Source of the DNA: Clostridiales bacterium
GTDB lineage: Bacteria > Bacillota > Clostridia > Lachnospirales > Lachnospiraceae
Length of the DNA: 64,000 nt
Direction of reading: 5' to 3'
NCBI GenBank assembly: GCA_019424245.1
Contig: JAHYZV010000005.1
Span: forward strand, 62,001-126,000
Shown: positions 43,209 to 52,088 of the stretch, one piece after another
Layout: the number at the start of each line of letters is the position of its first letter
Position numbering within the stretch: position 1 is the first letter of the stretch
Made by a program: the position numbers and the translations under genes
Notes under the pieces: generated by a model
What the model was told of the DNA's origin: nothing
Databases searched by the model: none
The model's input: only the letters and a program-made list of their open reading frames with translations

Positions 43209-44636
43209 TTACTCTGCCTCTTCTGGCTTTTCCTCATCAGAGTCTGTATTCATAACATAAACTCCACGGCTGCTGTCACCTGCTGGATTCTTACCGAATT
43301 CATAATCATTACCAGGTAATATAGCATTAAGAAGAATACCTGCTATAGCAGCAATTGCGAGTGCTGTAAGTGTTATAGATGTTCCACCGATTGTAAATGT
43401 AAGTCCATCACCGAAGCCTAAACCACATACAAATATAACACCTGCAATAATAAGATTTCTTGACTTAGTAAGGTCAACCTTGTTCTCAACAACATTTCTT
43501 ACACCGATAGCTGAAATCATACCGTAAAGCATGAATGATATACCACCGATAATTGCTGTTGGCATAGTTGATATAACTGATGAAAACTTAGGTATGAATG
43601 AAAGTATAATTGCAAATACTGCTGCAATCCTGATTACTCTTGGGTCATATACCTTAGAAAGTTCAAGAACTCCTGTGTTCTCACCATATGTAGTATTAGC
43701 CGGACCTCCAATTGCTCCTGCAAATGCTGTTGCAACACCATCACCGATAAGTGTTCTGTGAAGTCCCGGATCTGCTAAGTAGTTTTCTTCAACTGTAGCT
43801 GAAATAGCTGACATATCTCCGATATGCTCCATCATTGTTGCAATAGCAATCGGTGCCATAACAAGGATTGATGTAACATCAAATTTCATAAACTGGAACT
43901 TCGGAATTCCTACCCATGAAGCAGATGCAATTGATGAGAAATTAAGTATCGCTGAACCATCAGGATTATGTACTCCGCATGCATTAAGAATAAGTGCAAA
44001 TACATATGAAATTACTACACCCATAAGAATAGGGATAATCTTGAAAAGTCCCTTGCCCCATATATTGAATATAATAATTACAGCAAGTGCAACAAATGCA
44101 AGTAACCAGTTAGCTGATGCATTAGTGATTGCTGAACCTGCAAGTGAAAGACCAATACATATAATGATAGGTCCTGTAACTACAGGTGGAAGGAATTTCA
44201 TAACTCTGTTGACTCCAACAAGCTTAATTATAAGTGCAAGTACAAAGTAAAGCATTCCGGCAACAAATATACCACCACATGCATAAGCAGCTTTATCATT
44301 AGCTGACATTCCAGCATACATACCACTGTCAAGATTAGCTACTGTGTAGAATCCACCAAGAAATGCAAAGGAAGATCCTAAGAATGCAGGTACTTTGAAC
44401 TTAGTACACAGGTGGAATATCAATGTACCAAAGCCTGCACAGAAAAGTGTTACTGATACAGACAGACCTCTGGTAAGTTCCTCACCACAGGCAGCCTGAA
44501 AATATCCTGATACCAGAATAGGTACAAGAATAGTTGCGCCAAACATGGCAAACATATGCTGAATACCAAGAATCAGCATCTTCGCTTTACCAAGCTTTCT
44601 GGCATCACGAATAGGTTCGATTTTCTTTTGTTCCAT
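43209..44636 (-). CDS. uraA: Uracil (nucleobase) permease
   Basis: Nucleobase:cation symporter of the NCS2 family, 475 residues, with about 14 membrane segments. It shows LGIQHMFAMFGATILVPIL near the N-terminus, the signature MEHIGDMSAISA near residue 270 with the conserved glutamate, and GGPANTTYGENTG. The adjacent upp gene supports uracil as substrate. The ATG at 44636 has TTGGAG eight bases upstream; the frame's first codon is an unlikely TTG. No PyrR-type attenuator was recognised in the leader. Confidence 0.93.
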   Translation of the reverse strand: MEQKKIEPIRDARKLGKAKMLILGIQHMFAMFGATILVPILVSGYFQAACGEELTRGLSVSVTLFCAGFGTLIFHLCTKFKVPAFLGSSFAFLGGFYTVANLDSGMYAGMSANDKAAYACGGIFVAGMLYFVLALIIKLVGVNRVMKFLPPVVTGPIIICIGLSLAGSAITNASANWLLAFVALAVIIIFNIWGKGLFKIIPILMGVVISYVFALILNACGVHNPDGSAILNFSSIASASWVGIPKFQFMKFDVTSILVMAPIAIATMMEHIGDMSAISATVEENYLADPGLHRTLIGDGVATAFAGAIGGPANTTYGENTGVLELSKVYDPRVIRIAAVFAIILSFIPKFSSVISTMPTAIIGGISFMLYGMISAIGVRNVVENKVDLTKSRNLIIAGVIFVCGLGFGDGLTFTIGGTSITLTALAIAAIAGILLNAILPGNDYEFGKNPAGDSSRGVYVMNTDSDEEKPEEAE

Positions 44637-44721
44637 AATACGCTCCAATCAATATATATTTTCATATTATTATAGAACATATTATGATTTAGGGCAATGA
44701 AAAAATATTCCATTTTAAACA

Positions 44722-44761
44722 TTTCGGGGCATGAAAAGCTTTCGCCTTCCATGCCCCGAAA
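44722..44761 (-). terminator. Strong hairpin downstream of ppdK
   Basis: A perfect 12-bp stem: TTTCGGGGCATG and CATGCCCCGAAA, 16-base loop, 25 bases after the ppdK stop. The following bases (TGTTTAAAATGG) are a poor U-tract, so it may end or stabilise the transcript. Confidence 0.7.
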
Positions 44762-44785
44762 CTCGTGTTATGGTCAGAAATTGGA

Positions 44786-47416
44786 TTATTTCTCTTCCGC
44801 AATCGCAGCCTGTGCTGCAGCAAGTCTTGCAATAGGTACTCTGAATGGTGAGCAGCTCACATAATCAAGACCAATCTTGTGGCAGAATGCAACTGATGAA
44901 GGATCTCCACCATGCTCTCCACAGATACCTATGTGAAGATTCGGATTAACCGGTCTTCCAAGCTTTATTGTCATCTCCATAAGCTTACCTACACCATTCT
45001 GGTCAAGCTTTGCAAATGGATCATTCTCAAATATCTTAGATTCATAGTATGCATTAAGGAACTTACCAGCGTCATCTCTTGAGAATCCGAATGTCATCTG
45101 TGTAAGATCGTTAGTACCAAAGCAGAAGAAATCAGCTTCCTTGGCAATCTCATCAGCAGTAAGTGCAGCTCTTGGAATCTCAATCATAGTACCAACCTCA
45201 TATTCAAGGTCGATTCCTGCTGCCTTAATCTCTTCATCTGCTGTCTCAACAACAGTCTTCTTTACATACTTTAATTCCTTAACCTCACAGATAAGCGGAA
45301 TCATAATCTCCGGCTTAACATTCCAGTCAGGATGTGCCTTCTTAACATTGATTGCAGCTCTTATAACAGCTCTTGTCTGCATCTTGGCAATCTCTGGATA
45401 TGTTACTGCAAGACGGCATCCTCTGTGTCCCATCATTGGATTAAACTCATGAAGACTTGCAATAATATTCTTAATAGTCTCTACTGACTTGCCCTGTGAT
45501 TCAGCTAACTTCTTAATATCTTCTTCCTCTGTAGGAACAAATTCATGAAGAGGTGGATCAAGGAATCTGATAGTTACCGGATTGCCTTCAAGTGCCTCAT
45601 AAAGTGCTTCGAAATCTCCCTGCTGATATGGCAGAATCTTATCCAGTGCTGCTTCTCTTTCTTCTACAGTATCAGAACATATCATCTCTCTGAATGCTGC
45701 AATTCTGTCCTCTTCAAAGAACATATGCTCAGTACGGCAAAGTCCTATACCTTCTGCTCCAAGTTCTCTTGCCTTCTTGGCATCCTTAGGAGTATCTGCA
45801 TTAGTACGAACCTTTAACTTTCTGTACTTGTCTGCCCACTCCATAACTCTTTCAAACTCTCCTGCAATCTTGGCATCAACCGTAGGAATCTGTCCATCAT
45901 ATATGTTGCCTGTTGTACCATCAATAGATATATAATCTCCTTCATGGTATTCCTTGCCTGCAAGTGTGAACTTCTTATTAGCTTCATCCATTGCAATATC
46001 ACCACAGCCAGATACACAGCAGGTTCCCATACCTCTTGCAACAACCGCTGCATGGCTTGTCATACCTCCTCTTACAGTAAGAATACCCTGTGAAGCCTTC
46101 ATACCTGTAATATCTTCTGGCGATGTCTCAAGTCTTACAAGAACAACCTTCTCTCCTCTTGCATTCCACTCTTCTGCGTCTTCTGCTGAGAAAACAATCT
46201 TACCACATGCAGCGCCAGGAGATGCTCCAAGACCTCTTCCTGCTGGAGTTGCAGCCTTAAGTGCAGCTGCATCAAACTGAGGATGAAGAAGTGTATCAAG
46301 ATTACGAGGATCAATCATTGCAACTGCTTCCTTCTCTGTTCTCATCCCCTCATCTACAAGGTCGCATGCAATCTTTAATGCTGCCTGTGCTGTTCTCTTA
46401 CCATTACGTGTCTGTAACATGAACAGCTTGCCATGCTCTACTGTAAATTCCATATCCTGCATATCTCTGTAATGTTCTTCCAGAGTTGCACACACATCCT
46501 TAAACTGCTCAAATGCTTCCGGGAACTTCTCACTCATTTCCTGAATATGCATTGGAGTTCTTACTCCGGCAACAACATCTTCACCCTGTGCGTTAGTAAG
46601 GAACTCTCCAAAAAGTCCTTTAGCACCAGTTGCAGGATCTCTTGTAAATGCAACACCAGTTCCACAGTCATCCCCCATATTACCAAATGCCATAGACTGT
46701 ACATTAACTGCTGTTCCCCAAGAATAAGGAATATCATTATCTCTTCTGTATACATTAGCTCTTGGGTTGTCCCATGAACGGAATACAGCTTTTATAGCTC
46801 CGTATAACTGTTCCTTAGGATCATCTGGGAAATCCTTGCCAATCTTAGACTTATATTCAGCCTTAAACTGTGTTGCAAGCTCCTTAAGATCATCTGCTGT
46901 AAGCTCTACATCAAGCTTAACCCCTCTCTCATCCTTCATCTTGTCAATAAGCTCTTCGAAATATTTCTTACCAACTTCCATAACTACATCTGAATACATC
47001 TGGATAAATCTTCTATAACAATCCCATGCCCATCTTGGATTGCCGGATTTCTGTGCAATTACATTAACAACATCCTCATTAAGTCCAAGATTAAGAATAG
47101 TATCCATCATACCCGGCATAGAAGCTCTCGCTCCAGAACGAACAGAAACTAAAAGTGGATTCTCCATATCTCCAAACTTCTTGCCTGTAATCTGTTCCAT
47201 CTTCTCGATATGTTCGTTAATCTGTCCCATGATCTCATCATTGATTTCTCTACCATCCTCGTAATACTGGGTACAAGCTTCCGTGGTAATAGTAAACCCC
47301 TGTGGAACCGGAAGACCAATATTAGTCATCTCTGCCAGATTCGCACCTTTACCACCAAGAAGCTCACGCATATCTGCGTTACCCTCTGTAAACAAATACA
47401 CCCATTTCTTTCCCAT
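44786..47416 (-). CDS. ppdK: Pyruvate, phosphate dikinase
   Basis: Interconverts pyruvate + ATP + phosphate with PEP + AMP + pyrophosphate; in anaerobes it often runs glycolytically. The protein is 876 residues, the normal length. The N-terminal ATP-grasp domain begins FTEGNADMRELLGGKGANLAEM. The phosphohistidine is in ILTVRGGMTSHAAVVARGMG near residue 455, with CCVSGCGD after it. The C-terminal PEP/pyruvate domain shows GIGLCRTEHMFF, MIEIPRAAL and the catalytic cysteine in NLHIGICGEHGGDP. Monocistronic, with a strong promoter. Confidence 0.97.
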   Translation of the reverse strand: MGKKWVYLFTEGNADMRELLGGKGANLAEMTNIGLPVPQGFTITTEACTQYYEDGREINDEIMGQINEHIEKMEQITGKKFGDMENPLLVSVRSGARASMPGMMDTILNLGLNEDVVNVIAQKSGNPRWAWDCYRRFIQMYSDVVMEVGKKYFEELIDKMKDERGVKLDVELTADDLKELATQFKAEYKSKIGKDFPDDPKEQLYGAIKAVFRSWDNPRANVYRRDNDIPYSWGTAVNVQSMAFGNMGDDCGTGVAFTRDPATGAKGLFGEFLTNAQGEDVVAGVRTPMHIQEMSEKFPEAFEQFKDVCATLEEHYRDMQDMEFTVEHGKLFMLQTRNGKRTAQAALKIACDLVDEGMRTEKEAVAMIDPRNLDTLLHPQFDAAALKAATPAGRGLGASPGAACGKIVFSAEDAEEWNARGEKVVLVRLETSPEDITGMKASQGILTVRGGMTSHAAVVARGMGTCCVSGCGDIAMDEANKKFTLAGKEYHEGDYISIDGTTGNIYDGQIPTVDAKIAGEFERVMEWADKYRKLKVRTNADTPKDAKKARELGAEGIGLCRTEHMFFEEDRIAAFREMICSDTVEEREAALDKILPYQQGDFEALYEALEGNPVTIRFLDPPLHEFVPTEEEDIKKLAESQGKSVETIKNIIASLHEFNPMMGHRGCRLAVTYPEIAKMQTRAVIRAAINVKKAHPDWNVKPEIMIPLICEVKELKYVKKTVVETADEEIKAAGIDLEYEVGTMIEIPRAALTADEIAKEADFFCFGTNDLTQMTFGFSRDDAGKFLNAYYESKIFENDPFAKLDQNGVGKLMEMTIKLGRPVNPNLHIGICGEHGGDPSSVAFCHKIGLDYVSCSPFRVPIARLAAAQAAIAEEK

Positions 47417-47477
47417 AACAAAACCTCCATAATTTAATATTCAGTTATTTAAGTAGTATATTTCTTAGCTTGTTAAA

Positions 47478-47506
47478 ATTATAACATAGTAATCGTTTTC
47501 GTGCAA
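47478..47506 (-). promoter_or_regulatory. Promoter of ppdK
   Basis: Minus-strand TTGCAC (47506-47501), 17 bases, TATAAT (47483-47478); leader of about 55 bases. Confidence 0.85.
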
Positions 47507-47650
47507 CCATAAATGTATTTATTTTAATACAATTTTATATACAAGCCTTACATTTACAGAATATGCTTAATATGGGAAAATATTAATGCTGTACTAAATA
47601 GTACAACAATAGAACCATCACTGAAAACACAATATAAGGAGGATTTTTCT

Positions 47651-47821
47651 ATGCCTAAAGACCCTGTTATGCTTTTAAGCTTTGTCAATACACAACTTCG
47701 AGACAATTACAATACATTAGAGGAACTGTGCAAATCTTATATGGTTTCAGAAAAAGAGATAACTGATAAGTTAAAGACAATTAATTATGAATATAATACT
47801 GAAAAGAACCAGTTTATCTAG
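47651..47821 (+). CDS. DUF4250 small protein
   Basis: A 56-residue protein (MPKDPVMLLSFVNTQLRD to EYNTEKNQFI). It matches the DUF4250 family of very small clostridial proteins, whose members share PKDPVMLLS at the start and a Y-N-x-x-x-NQF end. The role is unknown; the middle looks like a small helix-turn-helix (LEELCKSYMVSEKEITDKL), so DNA binding is possible. The ribosome site AAGGAGG is strong, eight bases before ATG. It stands alone on the plus strand between divergent ppdK and a repeat tract. Confidence 0.85.
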   Translation: MPKDPVMLLSFVNTQLRDNYNTLEELCKSYMVSEKEITDKLKTINYEYNTEKNQFI

Positions 47822-48100
47822 TTCTGTAATATGTCTTAATCTGATTATTGATTCGTTGTTCATTATACCTATAGGTAGTCGCATTATCACTTGATTTATA
47901 GGACATATCCAGGCAGAATCCTTATTCAACATTCACTTTTTCTTCCAATCTGCCTATAGATAAACTTCCTCGTGCCTGCCTGATAGGTATATTCCTGCAA
48001 TTTCATGTATTTCTGCCTGAAATTTGCCTATATAGATTGATTATTTATTGTTCTTATAGGAACACGCAGAAGTAAGTTCCTGAACAGAAACAGACTTTTC
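47822..48100. repeat. Degenerate repeat tract without a gene
   Basis: No credible gene is seen between 47822 and 48173. Instead six copies of a short CYTATAGG-like motif occur at about 47869, 47895, 47953, 47981, 48028 and 48053. They fall in pairs 25-28 bases apart, the pairs repeating every 75-84 bases, with partly similar sequence around them. It looks like about three diverged tandem copies of one unit. On the minus strand short open stretches exist but are broken by stops. Confidence 0.5.
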
Positions 48101-48147
48101 CATAAAATAAAAGCAATGCCAGTATCCACTCTTCCCAGCATTGCTTT
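48101..48147 (-). terminator. Intrinsic terminator of the second PD-(D/E)XK nuclease gene
   Basis: Minus-strand AAAGCAATGC (48147-48138) pairs with GCATTGCTTT (48119-48110), then TTATTTTA. It lies 27 bases after the stop. Confidence 0.85.
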
Positions 48148-48173
48148 ATCTTTATATATTATATTGTCAGCTA

Positions 48174-49067
48174 TCACTCCATATCCGGACACTTGTATCC
48201 CGCATTAATCATATTAGCTCGCAGCTTTTCTACACTTATTCCAAGCTTTTGTGCACCCTTTTCCATACTTATGCTCTTATCTTCGACCAGTGAATATATC
48301 ATCTGGTTGCCGCCAAGACTAAGTCCTTCTTCTCTTCCCTTCTGAAGTCCTTTCTCAATTCCCCTGTCTTCAAGCCTCTGCGCTACATCACACATATTGC
48401 TCACCCCTTCCTTATCTGACAATATCTCTTCATATCTGTTATCCCCTGTCATAACTGATAAAAACTTTAGTATCTCATCCACGTGCTTAATTGTTGTCTT
48501 ATCATCTGGTATGTAATCTTTGTTCTTTCTCTTGTTCACAAAGAAATTAGCAACTATCTTATAATCACTTGTAAACTTTGCTATCTGTTCATCTGTCAGC
48601 CACGCTATCTCAAATACATTAGCTTTAGTGTCATTAACATACTTATCCAGATTATCCGGAACTTTAATCAGAGACTTAAGATTCTTTGGTGCTGTCCATT
48701 TTCTGTCTGTACCATAATACAGCACCATCGTTATTACCGGCACTATTGTTTTCTTATCATATTGTCCTCTGTATGAAGCACCTTCATATCCCGATATCCT
48801 TGCTGGCATTCTTTTCTCAACCTTTGTCTGATTCTCTATGCCATACAGGACTATGTCTGTACCTCCTCTTTTCCAATACTTAGCAATATCGCGTTCCTGT
48901 TCATGAACTTTTCCATCTTCAGCCTTATATTGTGAGTGAACTGTCGTATTAACAAGTTCATTCTCTTCAACCTCCGACTCCCCATCAAATAACAGTACAT
49001 TAACAATATCCGCAAATATATCATTATTATCTTCCAGTACCTTTTGTGTTATATCTTTCTCTTTCAT
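48174..49067 (-). CDS. PD-(D/E)XK nuclease of the Rpn/transposase-associated type
   Basis: A 297-residue protein of the same broad nuclease group as the one at 19.5-20.5 kb, but from a different subfamily. Residues about 65-95 carry the core: TDIVLYGIENQTKVEKRMPAR, with Asp and Glu-x-Gln as the likely metal-binding set. A predicted helical middle follows, then the usual C-terminal region GIEKGLQKGREEGLSLGG and a short helix-turn-helix-like end. Relatives promote RecA-independent recombination. No inverted repeats or target duplications flank it. The Shine-Dalgarno is weak. Its promoter carries a 14-bp palindrome. Confidence 0.85.
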   Translation of the reverse strand: MKEKDITQKVLEDNNDIFADIVNVLLFDGESEVEENELVNTTVHSQYKAEDGKVHEQERDIAKYWKRGGTDIVLYGIENQTKVEKRMPARISGYEGASYRGQYDKKTIVPVITMVLYYGTDRKWTAPKNLKSLIKVPDNLDKYVNDTKANVFEIAWLTDEQIAKFTSDYKIVANFFVNKRKNKDYIPDDKTTIKHVDEILKFLSVMTGDNRYEEILSDKEGVSNMCDVAQRLEDRGIEKGLQKGREEGLSLGGNQMIYSLVEDKSISMEKGAQKLGISVEKLRANMINAGYKCPDME

Positions 49068-49114
49068 TCACATACAAGCAGTCTGTCATGAATCTTTAAC
49101 CATAAATCATTTTT

Positions 49115-49158
49115 AATATACAATTAATATAAGTTTTTGTCAATACCGCAATTGCGGT
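49115..49158 (-). promoter_or_regulatory. Promoter with adjacent palindrome for the nuclease gene
   Basis: Minus-strand TTGACA (49143-49138), 17 bases, TATATT (49120-49115). Immediately upstream of the -35 is the perfect 14-bp palindrome ACCGCAATTGCGGT (49145-49158), a candidate binding site. Confidence 0.72.
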
Positions 49159-49213
49159 TTGCTTATAAAGCATGCTGTCAGAAATTCAAAGAATAAATTG
49201 CTGGTTTGCTTTC

Positions 49214-49260
49214 AAAAAGCCTACTAAACTTGCATTACACAATAGTTTAGTAGGCTTTTA
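49214..49260 (-). terminator. Intrinsic terminator of clpB
   Basis: A perfect 15-bp stem AAAAGCCTACTAAAC / GTTTAGTAGGCTTTT with a 15-base loop. The 3' arm ends in TTTTTG on the minus strand. It starts 16 bases after the clpB stop. Confidence 0.93.
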
Positions 49261-49275
49261 TTTCAATATCAGGCC

Positions 49276-51879
49276 TTATCCCTCAACAGCCCTCGCGGCG
49301 GCTCTGGCTGTCAGCTTTCCATCTACAAGGTCAATAACAATATCATCCCCTGTATTGATATTGCCTGCAAGTATTAACTTGGCTGCCAGTGTCTCAACTG
49401 TCTTCTGGACATATCTCTTAAGCGGTCTTGCACCATACATTGGGTCAAATCCGTTTTCAACTATGAAATCCTTGGCTGCATCTGTAAGAACAATCTCAAG
49501 CTCTTTATCTGCAAGTCTCTTGTTAACATCTGCAACAAGAAGATTGATAATATTGCTGATATTATCCTTAGTAAGAGGCTTGAACATAATTATCTCATCA
49601 AGACGGTTAAGGAATTCAGGTCTGAAATGATTCTTTAAATCACCCATAACAGCTTCCTCTGCCTCTGGCTTAATTGAGCCATCAGGATTGATGCCTTCAA
49701 GCAGATATGAAGAACCAATGTTACTTGTCATTATGATTATAGTGTTCTTAAAATCCACAGTTCTTCCCTGTGAATCAGTGATACGGCCATCATCAAGTAC
49801 CTGTAAGAGGACATTAAATACATCTGGATGTGCTTTCTCAACTTCATCAAAAAGAACAACTGAATATGGTTTTCTTCTTACAGCTTCTGTAAGCTGTCCA
49901 CCTTCATCATAACCTACATATCCTGGAGGCGCTCCGATAAGTCTGGATACTGAATACTTCTCCATATACTCGGACATATCAAGTCTTACTATATTAGATT
50001 CATCATCAAACAGACTCTCAGCCAGTGCCTTTGCAAGCTCTGTCTTACCTACACCTGTAGGTCCTAAGAACAGGAATGAACCAATTGGCTTAGTCGGGTC
50101 TTTAATACCAGCCTTAGACCTTATGATTGCCTCTGTTACCTTAGTAACACCTTCATCCTGACCGATAACTCTCTTGTGGAGCTGTTCATCAAGATTAAGA
50201 GTTTTCTGTCTTTCAGACTCACTTAACTTGCTAACCGGAATACCAGTCCATCTTGATATAATCTTAGCAATCTCTTCCTCTGTAACACTTTCATGGACAA
50301 GGCTCATATCTCTGTTACTTGACTTCTTTTCAGCTTCTTCCAAAGCCTTCTGTGCCTGTGGAAGCTTACCATACTGAAGCTCTGCTGCCTTATTAAGATC
50401 ATATTCTCTCTTAGCCTGTGCTATCTGGGTATTAATCTGGTCAATCTCTTCCTTTAACTTACTTACCTGATCAACAGAAGATTTCTCGCTGTCCCATTTA
50501 GCTTTCTGGATATTGAAATCAGACCTTAATTCTGACAATTCTTTCTGTAATGCATCAAGTCTTTCCTTACTAAGATTATCAGTCTCCTTCTTAAGGGCAG
50601 CCTCCTCAATCTCAAGCTGCATAATCTTTCTTCTCTTCTCATCAAGTTCTGCCGGCATTGAATCAAGTTCAGTCTTAATCATTGCACATGCTTCATCTAC
50701 AAGGTCTATAGCCTTATCTGGCAGAAATCTGTCTGAAATGTATCTGTCTGACAAAGTAGCTGCACTTACAAGTGCGCCATCTGTAATCTTAACTCCATGG
50801 AACACTTCGTATCTGTCCTTAAGACCTCTAAGAATTGAGATAGTATCCTCAACTGTAGGTTCATCAACCATAACCGGCTGGAAACGTCTTTCAAGTGCCG
50901 GGTCTTTCTCAATATACTCTCTGTGCTCATCAAGAGTTGTAGCACCTATACAATGAAGTTCACCACGGGCAAGCATTGGTTTTAACATATTACCTGCGTC
51001 CATAGCACCTTCTGTCTTACCTGCACCGACAATAGTGTGAATTTCATCAATAAACAGAATTATCTGGCCTTCAGATTTCTTAACCTCATCAAGTACAGCC
51101 TTAAGTCTTTCCTCAAATTCACCACGATACTTTGCACCTGCAACAAGTGCGCCCATATCCAGTGCAAAAAGCTTCTTATCCTTTAAGCCTTCTGGAACAT
51201 CACCTCTCACAATTCTCTGTGCAAGTCCTTCAACAACTGCTGTTTTACCAACACCAGGCTCACCAATAAGAACCGGATTGTTCTTAGTCTTACGGGAAAG
51301 GATTCTTATTACATTTCTTATTTCATTATCTCTGCCGATAACCGGATCAAGCTTTCCATCCTTAGCTCTTTCTACAAGGTCAGTAGCATATTTGCTAAGA
51401 GTATCATAAGTTGCCTCCGGATTATCTGAAGTAACACTCTGATTGCCTCTTACTGTGGCAAGAGCTGATAAAAATGTTTCCCTGTTAATTCCATATGTCT
51501 TAAAAAGCTGCTTTATGCCCTTGTTAGGTGCTGCAATCATTGCAAGCATAAGATGCTCAACAGAAACATACGCATCGCCCATTCTCTTTGCTTCATCTTC
51601 TGCATTTACTAAAACCTTATTAAGATCATTGCTTACATAAAGCTGTACATTTCCTGAAACCTTATTCTTCTGGCTAAGCATAGTCTCAATATTCTTTATA
51701 AATGCATCCTTATCAATTCCCATCTTCTCTATCAGGCTCGCGATAAGACTATCTTCTATAGTTAAGAGACTGTACAGAAAATGCTCCTGATCAATCTCCT
51801 GATTACCATAATCGTAGGCAATCTTCTCGCACTGATTAACAGCCTCAATAGACTTCTGTGTAAATTTATTAATGTTCAT
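49276..51879 (-). CDS. clpB: ClpB disaggregase (Hsp100)
   Basis: Heat-shock AAA+ chaperone that pulls proteins out of aggregates with DnaK. The 867-residue length is typical. It has an N-terminal double ClpN domain (residues 1-145), first AAA+ with Walker A GEPGVGKTAVVEG near 205, a middle coiled coil (about 405-525) that marks ClpB rather than ClpC, and a second AAA+ with GPTGVGKTELAKA near 605 and VVLFDEVEKAHPD. The C-terminus shows GARPLKRYVQ. Its ATG follows GAAGGAGG. A CIRCE operator overlaps the promoter, so HrcA control is expected. Monocistronic. Confidence 0.97.
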   Translation of the reverse strand: MNINKFTQKSIEAVNQCEKIAYDYGNQEIDQEHFLYSLLTIEDSLIASLIEKMGIDKDAFIKNIETMLSQKNKVSGNVQLYVSNDLNKVLVNAEDEAKRMGDAYVSVEHLMLAMIAAPNKGIKQLFKTYGINRETFLSALATVRGNQSVTSDNPEATYDTLSKYATDLVERAKDGKLDPVIGRDNEIRNVIRILSRKTKNNPVLIGEPGVGKTAVVEGLAQRIVRGDVPEGLKDKKLFALDMGALVAGAKYRGEFEERLKAVLDEVKKSEGQIILFIDEIHTIVGAGKTEGAMDAGNMLKPMLARGELHCIGATTLDEHREYIEKDPALERRFQPVMVDEPTVEDTISILRGLKDRYEVFHGVKITDGALVSAATLSDRYISDRFLPDKAIDLVDEACAMIKTELDSMPAELDEKRRKIMQLEIEEAALKKETDNLSKERLDALQKELSELRSDFNIQKAKWDSEKSSVDQVSKLKEEIDQINTQIAQAKREYDLNKAAELQYGKLPQAQKALEEAEKKSSNRDMSLVHESVTEEEIAKIISRWTGIPVSKLSESERQKTLNLDEQLHKRVIGQDEGVTKVTEAIIRSKAGIKDPTKPIGSFLFLGPTGVGKTELAKALAESLFDDESNIVRLDMSEYMEKYSVSRLIGAPPGYVGYDEGGQLTEAVRRKPYSVVLFDEVEKAHPDVFNVLLQVLDDGRITDSQGRTVDFKNTIIIMTSNIGSSYLLEGINPDGSIKPEAEEAVMGDLKNHFRPEFLNRLDEIIMFKPLTKDNISNIINLLVADVNKRLADKELEIVLTDAAKDFIVENGFDPMYGARPLKRYVQKTVETLAAKLILAGNINTGDDIVIDLVDGKLTARAAARAVEG

Positions 51880-51951
51880 ACGATTACCTCCTTCTGCTGC
51901 AATGAAGTCTTAACTTCACTGTTTATTTATTGTTTTCCTCTTACAATTGAT

Positions 51952-51980
51952 GTTATACATCTCGTTGTTAGCACTGTCAA
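51952..51980 (-). promoter_or_regulatory. clpB promoter
   Basis: Minus-strand TTGACA (51980-51975), 17 bases, TATAAC (51957-51952). The -35 lies inside the CIRCE element. Confidence 0.88.
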
Positions 51981-51994
51981 GAGGTGAGTGCTAA
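51968..51994 (-). promoter_or_regulatory. CIRCE operator (HrcA site)
   Basis: TTAGCACTG-N9-GAGTGCTAA on the plus strand matches the CIRCE consensus TTAGCACTC-N9-GAGTGCTAA at 17 of 18 arm positions. It covers the clpB -35 box, the expected place for repression by HrcA. Confidence 0.93.
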
Positions 51995-52003
51995 TGAATT
52001 TAT

Positions 52004-52037
52004 TAAAAAAATATAAAGCCAGCAAAATACTGGCTTT
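52004..52037 (-). terminator. Intrinsic terminator of the glycerate kinase operon
   Basis: Minus-strand AAAGCCAG (52037-52030) pairs with CTGGCTTT (52022-52015), followed by ATATTTTTTT. It lies about 50 bases after the kinase stop. Confidence 0.88.
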
Positions 52038-52088
52038 ACACTATAATAAATAATTAAATTATATATTTTTATCGCTTTATGTACCTTA

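Noticed and set aside
44637..44721. PyrR attenuator or purine/PRPP riboswitch before the uracil permease gene
   Set aside because: The short leader has no anti-antiterminator, attenuator or recognised aptamer; the strong hairpin belongs after ppdK.
47822..48173. Small protein gene on the minus strand in the repeat tract
   Set aside because: Short frames such as one starting MKLQEYTYQ are interrupted after about 25 codons and lack a proper ribosome binding site.
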